A DNA stretch of 64,000 nucleotides. Origin: Stenotrophomonas rhizophila. Lineage in GTDB: Bacteria; Pseudomonadota; Gammaproteobacteria; Xanthomonadales; Xanthomonadaceae. A model generated the notes under the pieces. The model was not told the origin of the DNA and made no database searches. It saw nothing but the letters and a program-made list of their open reading frames with translations. Below, in pieces: positions 12,199 to 19,762 of this stretch. A program made the translations under genes and the position numbers. The stretch lies in contig NZ_CP007597.1 in the NCBI RefSeq assembly GCF_000661955.1, forward strand, positions 620,001 through 684,000. The letters run 5' to 3'. Positions within the stretch are counted from its first letter, which is position 1. The number at the start of each line of letters is the position of its first letter.

Positions 12199-12630
12199 AT
12201 GAACGTCCGCGAACTCCTGCAATCCAAGAAAGATGCAATCGTCACCATCGATGTCGAGGACACCATCGGTGCCGCCGCGCACAAGATGAGCGCGCACAAG
12301 ATCGCTGCCCTGGTGGTGATGAAAGACGATGCCCCGGTGCGGATCATTTCCGAGAAGGACATCGTGCGCAGCCTGGCCGATGACGGCCCGCAGGCAGGTC
12401 GCCGGGTGATCGCCAGCTTGCCGTCGGCAGGTCTGGAAGGCATCGCCCCGGACGCAACGCTGAAGCAGGCCATGGCGCTGATGACCTACTCGCGCCACCG
12501 CCACCTGATGGTGACTGAAGATGCCAAGCTGGTCGGCATCCTGAGCCTGGGCGATATCGTCAAGAACCTGCTCAGCGAACTGGAGCTGGAGAAGGCGGTG
12601 CTGCAGGACATCTACATGGCGGCGCATTGA
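12199..12630 (+). CDS. CBS-domain protein
   Basis: The 143-residue product is two CBS motifs in tandem with little else: VTIDVEDTIGAAAHKMSAHKIAALVVMKD near residues 14-43, and the second near 80-127 with SRHRHLMVTED and VGILSLGDIVKNLL. Such free-standing Bateman modules usually bind adenine nucleotides and act as energy sensors for a partner. The partner is not evident. An AGGAAACAAG ribosome site precedes the ATG. The last codons overlap the presumed start of the next gene, so the two are probably co-transcribed. Confidence 0.93.
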   Translation: MNVRELLQSKKDAIVTIDVEDTIGAAAHKMSAHKIAALVVMKDDAPVRIISEKDIVRSLADDGPQAGRRVIASLPSAGLEGIAPDATLKQAMALMTYSRHRHLMVTEDAKLVGILSLGDIVKNLLSELELEKAVLQDIYMAAH

Positions 12631-12974
12631 CGCCAGCCCATGGCATCGCGGACAGGTGCCGACCCCGCGTCGGCACGCGTCTCCGTCGCATCGCTGTTGG
12701 ACTGCTTAACCTGCTGCTGATTCCGGCGGCATATGCCACCACCCAATGTCCCCCTGAGGCCGGCCACAAGCCCGAGTGGATCGGCTGGTTGGCGGTGGCG
12801 CTGCTGGGCGGCGGCCTGATCGCGGGCCCGCTGCTGGCATGGTGGGTGTTCGCGCGCAGCAAGGGCGCGCGGCTGGGCTGGCGCGTAGTGACCGCCTTCG
12901 CCGGGCTGCTACTGATGCTCGGCCTGTGGGCGGGCTGCGGCGCACTGGCCGGCCACCTCATCCTGAGCTGCTGA
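12627..12974 (+). CDS. Small membrane protein of unknown function
   Basis: The frame overlaps the end of the CBS gene and could start at a TTG at 12627, or at a later codon. From about residue 21 it reads as a hydrophobic leader (IAVGLLNLLLIPAAYA) that may be cleaved. Two strong membrane helices follow: WIGWLAVALLGGGLIAGPLLAWWVF and VVTAFAGLLLMLGLWAGCGALAGHLIL. Four cysteines are present. The true start is uncertain. I recognise no family. A SMAG array follows immediately. Confidence 0.6.
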   Translation: MTPAHGIADRCRPRVGTRLRRIAVGLLNLLLIPAAYATTQCPPEAGHKPEWIGWLAVALLGGGLIAGPLLAWWVFARSKGARLGWRVVTAFAGLLLMLGLWAGCGALAGHLILSC

Positions 12975-12977
12975 TCG

Positions 12978-13070
12978 GTAATGCCGGCCGCTGGCCGGCA
13001 ACCGCTAATCGGTAGTGCCGGCCGCTGGCCGGCAACCGCTAATCGGTAGTGCCGGCCGCTGGCCGGCAAC
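12978..13070 (+). repeat. Three-unit SMAG palindrome array
   Basis: There are three 25-bp units at 12978-13002, 13012-13036 and 13046-13070 with a constant 34-bp step and the identical 9-bp spacer CGCTAATCG. They lie between the membrane protein gene and the convergent udgX-like gene. Confidence 0.93.
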
Positions 13071-13116
13071 CCCTGACGCATCCAAAGCAGCGTACGCCGC
13101 GCAACGCCGCCCTGCA

Positions 13117-14589
13117 TCACCCCTCGCGCCGGTCGTCCAGCAAACGCCGCAGATCCTCCACCAGCCCCCGATACGCCGCCTCCCGCGCCTCGCCCTCGCC
13201 CTGACGCAGCACCCACGCCGGGTGCACCGTGGCGAACGCGCGGGTGCCGTCGTCCAGCGCGTGCCAACAGCCGCGCTTCTCCATCAGGTTGAAGCCCGCA
13301 CCGAACACGGCAGTAGCTGCGGTGGCTCCCAGGCACACGATCACCTGCGGGCGCACGTTCTCAATTTCGGCCATCAGCCACGGTTTGCACGCAGTGACGT
13401 GGGTCATCTGCGGCGTGCTGTGGATGCGCCGTTTACCGCGCCGCTCAAACCGGAAGTGCTTCACCGCATTGGTCATGTACAGCGTGCTGCGGTCGATATC
13501 CAGTTCGGCCAACGCGCGGTTCAACAGCTGCCCGGCCGGACCCACGAAGGGGTGCCCGCTCAGGTCTTCGCTGTCGCCGGGCTGCTCGCCCACCAGCATC
13601 ACCTTGGCGTTCTGCGGCCCTTCACCGAACACCGTCTGGGTGGCCGGTTCCCATAGTGGACAGCGGCGGCACCCCATGGCCGCCGTGCGCAGCGTATCCA
13701 GGTCATCGCCGTTGGCGGTGGCCGGCGCACGCGCGGTAATCCGGCGGTCGGGAATGCGGCGCTGCGGTGCCTGCACGTCGCGGTCATGCATCTCCTGTAC
13801 GCGATCGCCAGCGTCGCGCACCAGCATCGGCAGCAGCGTTGCTTCAGGCAGGTGTTTCCAGTACCTGGCGGGCATTTCCTGCCGCATCATGCGCGTGTTG
13901 AGCCGGGCCGGGTTGAAGATGTTGGCGTAGTACGTGCGCCACAATTCTTCGCGCGCGTCCTCGCGCGGCGCCTGCTCCTGGCTGCCGCCGGGGCCGAATG
14001 ACAGCGTGCTGCCATCCCATCGCGCGCTGCGCGTCGGGGTCAGGATCGCCCACCGCATGCCGGCGAAGCGACGCGCGAAGAAGGGCGCCACCCGGTCCAC
14101 GATGTGGTGGTCTGGCTCGAACCAGGCAATGAACGCCTCTTGCTCGCCGGGTACTTCCCGGAAGCGCACGAACGCCTTCATTTTGTGCGCATCGCGGCGT
14201 ACTGCCTGCGCCAGGGCCATAGCGCGCACCACGTCGGGGTCGGCCGGGTTGGTCAGCAGGCGCCGCTCGCCGTGGGTGATCCGCCACAGCATGCGGTACA
14301 ACAGCGCCAGCCGCTGCGGCTCACGGTGGCACAGGCAGGTGGCGGCCAGTTCGAGAAAATCACGGGGTACCGCGGCCTGCGTCGGCGTGGGCTCCACCGG
14401 TAGCGGCGCATCCAGCACCGAAGGGGCATCGAGCAGCGAGCGGTCGCCGGCATCGAGCCAGTCCAGCTGGGGCGGTGTTACCTGTCGCTGCAACGCCGCC
14501 CGCGCTACCGCGCGCCATGCCTCCACCGACCACGCCGGGTCCACCCGCGCGCTCCAGCGCTGCAGGTCCGTACGTGCCGGACCAGTCAA
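13117..14589 (-). CDS. DUF4130-UdgX fusion, UdgX-type uracil-DNA glycosylase
   Basis: The 490-residue protein joins two parts. Residues up to about 260 form a DUF4130-type domain (LCHREPQRLALLYRMLWRI, HKMKAFVRFRE, FNPARLNTRMMRQEMPARYWKHLPEA). Residues about 295-480 form a family-4-like UDG with an iron-sulfur cluster ligated by cysteines in GCRRCPLW, TACKPW and VIVCLG. The active-site motif is GEQPG (about residue 334) and the R-loop is KRRIHSTP with His near 390. KRRIH is the UdgX signature; in characterised UdgX the loop histidine forms a covalent bond with the abasic sugar after uracil release. HPAWVLR is motif 3. It overlaps the upstream radical SAM gene by four bases. Confidence 0.93.
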   Translation of the reverse strand: MTGPARTDLQRWSARVDPAWSVEAWRAVARAALQRQVTPPQLDWLDAGDRSLLDAPSVLDAPLPVEPTPTQAAVPRDFLELAATCLCHREPQRLALLYRMLWRITHGERRLLTNPADPDVVRAMALAQAVRRDAHKMKAFVRFREVPGEQEAFIAWFEPDHHIVDRVAPFFARRFAGMRWAILTPTRSARWDGSTLSFGPGGSQEQAPREDAREELWRTYYANIFNPARLNTRMMRQEMPARYWKHLPEATLLPMLVRDAGDRVQEMHDRDVQAPQRRIPDRRITARAPATANGDDLDTLRTAAMGCRRCPLWEPATQTVFGEGPQNAKVMLVGEQPGDSEDLSGHPFVGPAGQLLNRALAELDIDRSTLYMTNAVKHFRFERRGKRRIHSTPQMTHVTACKPWLMAEIENVRPQVIVCLGATAATAVFGAGFNLMEKRGCWHALDDGTRAFATVHPAWVLRQGEGEAREAAYRGLVEDLRRLLDDRREG

Positions 14590-15857
14590 AACAACGCACC
14601 CTGCTTCGGTGGCGGCGCCAATCGCGCGCGCAGGGTGGCAGGATCATCCAGCTGCTTGCGGGGATGGTGGTCGGCCAGCTGGACGAACGGCAATAGTTTG
14701 CTCATCGGCGCGCGCAGCCGGGCCACGTCGGCCACCCGCAGGCGGCCATGGCGGCGCGCCATCAATACGCGCTTGACGTTGCGCACGCCCAAGCCGGGAA
14801 TACGCAACAGCAATTCCTTCGGCGCCGTATTGACGTCCACCGGAAAACGCTCGGGGTGTCGGATCGCCCAGGCCATTTTCGGATCGATGTCCAGGTCGAG
14901 CATGCCGCCCTGGGTGGTGTCGGTAATCTCTTCCACCCCGTAGCCGTAAAAGCGCAGCAGCCAGTCGGCCTGATACAGCCGGTGCTCACGCGCCAGTGGC
15001 GGCGCTTGCAGCGGCAGCGCTTTGCTGGCATCGGGGATCGGGCTGAACGCGGAATAGTAAACCCGGCGCATGTGGTAATTGCCATACAGGTTGTCCGCCG
15101 CGCCCAGGATCTGCTGGTCGCTCGCGCCGTCGGCACCGACGATCATCTGTGTACTTTGCCCGGCCGGTGCGAAGCGCGGCGCTCGCGGTTTCCGGGTGCG
15201 CGGGGCCGGGTCGGCCAGCGGCAGGGCAGCGGTCGCCTTGCGCGCCTCCTTGGCCTCCTCGATCCGCCAGCTGAGCTCGCCCATCGCGCCACGGATGGAG
15301 GGCATCGACTTTTCCGGGGCGTAACTGGCCAGCCCGTCTTCAGTGGGCAGTTCGATGTTGATCGACAGCCGATCGGCGTAGCGCCCGGCGGCGGCCAGCA
15401 GTTCCGGCGACGCCTCGGGAATGGTCTTCAGGTGGATGTATCCGGCGAACCGATGTTCCTGGCGCAGCACCCGCGCCACTTCCACCATGCGTTCCATCGT
15501 GTAGTCGGCGTTGCGGATGATGCCGCTGGAAAGGAACAGGCCCTCGATGTAATTGCGCTTGTAGAAATCCATGGTCAGCGCGACCACCTCGTCCACGCTG
15601 AAGCGCGCCCGCTGCACGTTGCTTGAAACCCGGTTCACGCAGTAGGCGCAGTCGTAGATGCAGAGGTTGGTCAGCAGGATTTTCAGCAACGAGACGCACC
15701 GCCCATCCGGGGTATAGCTGTGACAGATCCCCGCGCCCTCGGTGCTGCCGATGCCACCGGATTTGACCGAGTTCCGCTTTCCCGCGCCGCTGGAGGCGCA
15801 GGAGGCGTCGTACTTGGCGGCATCGGCGAGGATGGCGAGCTTGCGCAGGGTGTCCAT
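14586..15857 (-). CDS. Putative DNA modification/repair radical SAM protein (UdgX-linked)
   Basis: The 423-residue protein has the radical SAM cluster motif CIYDCAYC at residues 66-73 and further barrel motifs (FLSSGI, GYIHLKTIPEA, SINIELPT). A helix-hairpin-helix region near residues 335-365 (NTAPKELLLRIPGLGVRNVKRVL) would bind DNA. It matches the uncharacterised family always found next to UdgX-type glycosylases, and here its stop overlaps the udgX-like start by four bases. The chemistry is unknown. The extreme C-terminus KQGALF contains a Q-x-x-L-F motif like those that bind the sliding clamp; this is inference. The ATG at 15857 gives the usual N-terminus of the family (KLAILADAAKYDASCASSG). 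Confidence 0.9.
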   Translation of the reverse strand: MDTLRKLAILADAAKYDASCASSGAGKRNSVKSGGIGSTEGAGICHSYTPDGRCVSLLKILLTNLCIYDCAYCVNRVSSNVQRARFSVDEVVALTMDFYKRNYIEGLFLSSGIIRNADYTMERMVEVARVLRQEHRFAGYIHLKTIPEASPELLAAAGRYADRLSINIELPTEDGLASYAPEKSMPSIRGAMGELSWRIEEAKEARKATAALPLADPAPRTRKPRAPRFAPAGQSTQMIVGADGASDQQILGAADNLYGNYHMRRVYYSAFSPIPDASKALPLQAPPLAREHRLYQADWLLRFYGYGVEEITDTTQGGMLDLDIDPKMAWAIRHPERFPVDVNTAPKELLLRIPGLGVRNVKRVLMARRHGRLRVADVARLRAPMSKLLPFVQLADHHPRKQLDDPATLRARLAPPPKQGALF

Positions 15858-16143
15858 GCGGGCACCCTAAGCAGGGGCGATCTCATCCAGTGAGATTGGC
15901 GGCGGCGCACCCTGAAGCGTTCACGGCCCGCTGCTGGAACGGTCTGTCGCCTCGCGCCGCGCGCCCATTCACGTTCTTCACATTCCCGGCTAGACTTCGC
16001 CCCGGTGCCGCAGGTGCCGGCAGGGAAGCAGACGGGCCAGGAACGGCACGGCAACACGGCATCTGTGATTGCGCGCAGTGTTTGGCCTGGTAGGTCCCCT
16101 CCGGAATCGCGTCGCCTCTCATCCAACCATCAGGGGGCAGTAC

Positions 16144-16605
16144 GTGAACAGGATTTCGTTGCTGGGGATGGCCGCGGCCATCGCCATGTTGTCTGGCTGT
16201 GCAAGCGTGCCGATGGCCGACAAGGGCATGGTCGAGACCGCAAAGACCTTCCCGACGCCCGAAGCGGGCACCGCCGGGGTGTATGTGTTCCGCAACAGCT
16301 TCGTCGGCAAGGCGCTGAGGAAGGACATCTGGATCGATGGCGAATGCCTGGGCGAAAGCGCCGACAAGGTGTTCTTCTACACCACGGTGCCGGGCGACCG
16401 TGAGCACACCTTCTCGACCGAATCGGAGTTCTCGCCGAACGACCTGAAGGTGCAGACCGAATCGGGCCGCAACTACTTCATCCAGCAGTCGATCCGGATG
16501 GGCGTGTTCGTGGGCGGTGCCAAGCTGGACGTAGTGCCCGAAGCCGACGGTCGCCGCCAGGTGGCCGGGTTGAAGATGGCGCGCAAGGGCACGTGTTCGC
16601 GCTGA
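16144..16605 (+). CDS. DUF2846-like lipoprotein
   Basis: From a GTG at 16144, placed after an AGGGGG ribosome site, the 153-residue product starts with a lipoprotein signal (ISLLGMAAAIAMLSGC) and a clear lipobox LSGC. The body contains AGVYVFRNSFVGKALRKDIWIDGECLGES and FFYTTVPGDREHTFSTESEF, the pattern of small secreted beta-rich DUF2846 proteins. The product would be anchored to a membrane facing the periplasm. The role is unknown. An in-frame upstream extension to 16069 was rejected because it would bury the signal sequence. Confidence 0.82.
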   Translation: MNRISLLGMAAAIAMLSGCASVPMADKGMVETAKTFPTPEAGTAGVYVFRNSFVGKALRKDIWIDGECLGESADKVFFYTTVPGDREHTFSTESEFSPNDLKVQTESGRNYFIQQSIRMGVFVGGAKLDVVPEADGRRQVAGLKMARKGTCSR

Positions 16606-16677
16606 TCCGCGCACGATGCTGACCGGGCGGGCGCGCATGGCGTGCCCGTCCCGGGACGGAACGACGGGCGCGGCCGT

Positions 16678-17112
16678 CTACTGCGAGAAGCTCACCTTCA
16701 CCGCATCGGCGCTGTAGTCGGCCGGACCGTGGTAGACCACTTCGATGTTGTTGCCGTCCGGATCGATCGCGAACGCGGCGTAGTAACCCGGGTGGTACGG
16801 GCGTTCGCCGGGCGCGCCGTTGTCCTTGCCACCGGCGGCCAATGCGGCCTGGTGGAACGCCTCGACGGTGGCGCGGTCGCGGGCCTGGAAGGCCAGGTGG
16901 TGGCGGCCGGTCAGCTGGCCGGCGGCGGCCTCGCTGCTGGCGGTGGAAATAAACAGTTCGTCGGCCCAGAAATAGGTGTCGCCTTCACCGGCGATGGGGA
17001 TGCCGATGCTGTCGAACACCGCCTGGTAGAAGCGGCGGCTGGCGGCCAGGTCCTTGACCACCAGTTGCAGATGGTCGATCAGGCGACCCCGGTACAGTTC
17101 CATGGTTTCCAT
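16678..17112 (-). CDS. VOC (glyoxalase/dioxygenase-fold) family protein
   Basis: The 144-residue product starts at 17112 after a GAGGAG site. It has one pair of beta-alpha-beta-beta-beta modules: LIDHLQLVVKDLAASRRFYQAVFDSIGIP at the N-terminus and HHLAFQARDRATVEAFHQAALAAGGKDNG near residue 80, then YYAAFAIDPDGNNIEVVYHG. Putative metal ligands are His near residue 11, His near 76 and Glu near 127. The substrate cannot be told from sequence. It lies next to the gloA gene in the same orientation, separated by about 150 bp. Confidence 0.88.
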   Translation of the reverse strand: METMELYRGRLIDHLQLVVKDLAASRRFYQAVFDSIGIPIAGEGDTYFWADELFISTASSEAAAGQLTGRHHLAFQARDRATVEAFHQAALAAGGKDNGAPGERPYHPGYYAAFAIDPDGNNIEVVYHGPADYSADAVKVSFSQ

Positions 17113-17263
17113 GCGCACTCCTCGGCTTGGGCAGGTGCGCAGGTATACCACCGGTGCAGCGCGGCGGCATGTCCGCCGCGTGCACGTTGCTGACCCGGTG
17201 GTGGGGTGCCGACCCTGCGACGGTGTGCCGACTACCGGTCGGCACCTACCGGAGGCAGCGCTC

Positions 17264-17791
17264 TCAGGCGATCGGGGTGTTGGAGATGATCTCCACCCAG
17301 TAGCCGTCGGGGTCCTTGATGAAGGCCAGGTGTTTCATGCGGCCGTCTTCCAGGCGCTTCTGATAGGGCACCTGCAGGTCATCGAAGCGCTTGCAGGCGG
17401 CCTGGATGTCCGGCACCGACACGCAGATGTGGCCGAAGCCGCGCGGGTCGCTGTTGCCGTCGTGGTACACCGCGCCCGGCTGGGTTTCGGTGCCGTGGTT
17501 GTGGGTCAGCTCCAGCACGCCGGGAATGCCGGCCATCCACACCCGGCGCGCGTCGTCGCCCTCGGGGATCTGGGTGCCGGCCGGCAGCAGGGCCAGGAAG
17601 TACAGGCTGAACTGGGCTTCGGCGAAGTCGCGCTGGTCGATCAGGCGGAAGCCGAGCACGCGGGTATAGAAGTCCAGCGAGGCGGCGATGTCCTTCACGC
17701 GCAGCATGGTGTGGTTGAACACGAAACCGGTGGTTTCGGCCGGCGGCTGGGCGGCAACGCCGGGCTGGGACTGCAGGGAAGCAACGCTCAT
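17264..17791 (-). CDS. gloA: Lactoylglutathione lyase (glyoxalase I)
   Basis: Glyoxalase I converts the hemithioacetal of methylglyoxal and glutathione to S-lactoylglutathione. The 175-residue form matches the longer, eukaryote-like class, with FNHTMLRVKDIAASLDFYTRVLGFRL, the metal-site region LELTHNHGTE, GFGHICVSVPDI, FIKDPDGYWVEII, and the insert typical of that class. The ATG at 17791 follows AGGA. An upstream in-frame ATG at 17842 has no ribosome site and adds a low-complexity leader. Confidence 0.93.
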   Translation of the reverse strand: MSVASLQSQPGVAAQPPAETTGFVFNHTMLRVKDIAASLDFYTRVLGFRLIDQRDFAEAQFSLYFLALLPAGTQIPEGDDARRVWMAGIPGVLELTHNHGTETQPGAVYHDGNSDPRGFGHICVSVPDIQAACKRFDDLQVPYQKRLEDGRMKHLAFIKDPDGYWVEIISNTPIA

Positions 17792-17868
17792 GGGGGAATC
17801 CTGTGGCAGCGGGGGCCGTGGGTTCACGGCCATGGCGTCCATTTTAGCGGGGGGACTGCAAGGCGACG

Positions 17869-17874
17869 TAGAAT
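17869..17874 (+). promoter_or_regulatory. Candidate -10 element of the Cds1-like gene
   Basis: TAGAAT in the context CGTAGAATGCT lies 27 bp before the ATG at 17902. It repeats the hexamer seen before glmU and glmS. Confidence 0.4.
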
Positions 17875-17901
17875 GCTGCGTCTCCTTGCACAGTCCTGGC
17901 C

Positions 17902-19014
17902 ATGTCGCAGCGTGAATGGGTGGCTGCCGCCATCCGCAAGATCGAAGCCGATTTCAACCGTTCGGCCGATACCCACCTGATCCCGATGGATCTGCCCGGG
18001 CATGCCGGCATCGACCTGTATTTCAAGGACGAGTCCAGCCACCCCACCGGCAGTCTCAAGCACCGTCTGGCGCGCTCGCTGTTCCTGTACGCGCTGGCCA
18101 ACGGCTGGCTGCGCGAGGGACGCCCGGTGATCGAGGCCTCCAGCGGCTCCACGGCGGTGTCCGAGGCGTACTTCGCGCGGCTGCTGGGCCTGCCGTTCAT
18201 CGCGGTGATGCCGGCCACTACGTCACCGGAGAAGATCGCTGCGATCGAGTTCCATGGTGGCCGTTGCCACCTGGTCGAGCGTGCCTGCGACCTGAACTGC
18301 GATTCGGAGAAGCTGGCGCGCGACACCGGCGGCCACTTCATGGACCAGTTCACCTACGCCGAGCGGGCCACCGACTGGCGCGCCAACAACAACATTGCCG
18401 AGTCCATCTTCAAGCAGATGGCCGAAGAGCCGCACCCGGTGCCGGAGTGGATCGTGTGCAGTCCGGGCACGGGCGGCACCGCGGCCACGCTGGGCCGTTA
18501 CGTCAGCTATCGCCGGCACGACACCCGCATCCTGTGCGCCGACCCGGAAGTGTCGGTGTTCTACGACGGCTACTGCGCGGCCCTGGCCGGGCAGCCGTGG
18601 CGCGAGCTGACCTGCAGTGGCGGCTCGCGCGTGGAAGGCATCGGCCGACCGCGGGTGGAATCCAGCTTCATTCCGACCAGTGTGGATGCCATGGTGAAGG
18701 TGCCCGATGCACTGAGCCTGGCCGCGATGCGGCATGTGAGCCGGCAGTTGGGCCGCCGCGTGGGCGGCTCCACCGGCACCAACTTCATCGGCGTGCTGCA
18801 GGCGGCGGAGATGATGCGCAAGGCCGGCCGCAGCGGCTCGATCGTGACCATCCTGTGCGACAGCGGCGAGCGCTACGCGCACAGCTACTACAACCCGGAC
18901 TGGTACCCGCGCCAGGGCATCGACGTGGAGCAGGCCGACGCGCTGATTGCCGCGGCGGTTGCCGGGCAGGGGCTGCCGGAACTGCCGTGTGCGTCGTTGG
19001 AAGGGTTGTACTGA
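17902..19014 (+). CDS. PLP-dependent cysteine synthase-family protein, Cds1-like
   Basis: The 370-residue enzyme has the fold-type II PLP pattern of the CysK/CBS family. The PLP lysine is in [10 protein letters not shown] near residue 53, the substrate loop is [12 protein letters not shown], and the phosphate-binding turn is [12 protein letters not shown]. Compared with CysK it has a longer C-terminus with [19 protein letters not shown]. That ending and the length resemble Cds1-type L-cysteine desulfhydrases, which release sulfide from cysteine. A synthase role cannot be excluded. It is transcribed alone. A cluster of GTAG palindromes follows. Confidence 0.85.
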   Translation: MSQREWVAAAIRKIEADFNRSADTHLIPMDLPGHAGIDLYFKDESSHPTGSLKHRLARSLFLYALANGWLREGRPVIEASSGSTAVSEAYFARLLGLPFIAVMPATTSPEKIAAIEFHGGRCHLVERACDLNCDSEKLARDTGGHFMDQFTYAERATDWRANNNIAESIFKQMAEEPHPVPEWIVCSPGTGGTAATLGRYVSYRRHDTRILCADPEVSVFYDGYCAALAGQPWRELTCSGGSRVEGIGRPRVESSFIPTSVDAMVKVPDALSLAAMRHVSRQLGRRVGGSTGTNFIGVLQAAEMMRKAGRSGSIVTILCDSGERYAHSYYNPDWYPRQGIDVEQADALIAAAVAGQGLPELPCASLEGLY

Positions 19015-19016
19015 AG

Positions 19017-19213
19017 GTAGAGCCGACCGTTGGTCGGCTGCTCCGGCCTTCACCAGGTAGAGCCGACCGTTGGTCGGCTGCTCTTGCCGTGACGCCGGAA
19101 ATCAGCCGACCAACGGTCGGCTCTACCCCGGTGCGCGCGGGACGTCAGCCGACCAACGGTCGGCTCTACCCCCTGTGCGTGCCGGACGTCAGCCGACCAG
19201 CGGTCGGCTCTAC
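19017..19213. repeat. Five GTAG-AGCCGACC palindromes, two forward and three reverse
   Basis: Units of about 24 bp with the core AGCCGACCGTTGGTCGGCT occur forward at 19017-19040 and 19057-19080, and reverse at 19103-19126, 19146-19169 and 19190-19213. The last has AGCGG in the loop. The opposed orientations allow large paired structures between the two convergent genes. The terminal CTAC at 19210-19213 is, on the minus strand, the GTAG that supplies the stop codon of the gene at 19210-19605. Confidence 0.9.
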
Positions 19214-19605
19214 GCCTGTACGCGCTGGTAGGCGTCCAGGACGGTGTCGCGCAGTACCGGCGGCAGCGTTTCATACGTTGCCGCCAGGTCGTCGAACTGC
19301 AGGGCCAGGTCCACGTCCAGGCGCTGGCCGGCCTGCACGGCCAGGATGACCAGCAGCGTGCACAGCACGAATTCGCGTTCGTGGCCCGGCGCGTAGTGCG
19401 CGGCGCCGCGTTCGATCACTTCGTAGGGAAACCAGAGCTGGTCCTCGTGCAGCCGGCCCTGCTGCGCCCCCACCACCTGCTGCAGCGCCGTGCGGTGGCG
19501 CGCCTGTTCGTCGGGGTGGCCCAGCGCGGCAATCCAGTCCAGTTCGGCGTGGCTGGCGGTGCCGATCAGCGCGAACGCCGGCAGGGTGTGGGTGACATCA
19601 TCCAT
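19210..19605 (-). CDS. Hypothetical protein, 131 residues
   Basis: From the ATG at 19605, after a GGAG site, the product is soluble, acidic and mostly helical: ALIGTASHAELDWIAALGHPDEQARHRTALQQVV, then LWFPYEVIERGAAHYAPGHEREFVLCTLLVILAVQAG. It resembles no family I can name. The pattern of His, Glu and Trp residues is compatible with a small regulatory or stress protein, but this is not evidence of function. The stop codon TAG lies inside a GTAG palindrome. It is divergent from prlC. Confidence 0.75.
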   Translation of the reverse strand: MDDVTHTLPAFALIGTASHAELDWIAALGHPDEQARHRTALQQVVGAQQGRLHEDQLWFPYEVIERGAAHYAPGHEREFVLCTLLVILAVQAGQRLDVDLALQFDDLAATYETLPPVLRDTVLDAYQRVQA

Positions 19606-19762
19606 GATCGCTCCGGACCGCCACGGTGGGGCCTTCAGCGTCGGTCCGGCGCCGTCAGCCGCGCGTGAACATCGGCGTGCCGTACCGGCGCAGGGCTTGT
19701 GCCGGGGTGGGGGCGATGCCATATCGTGGGCGAATGCCGCTGTGCGGCCCCGTTGTCTGGAG

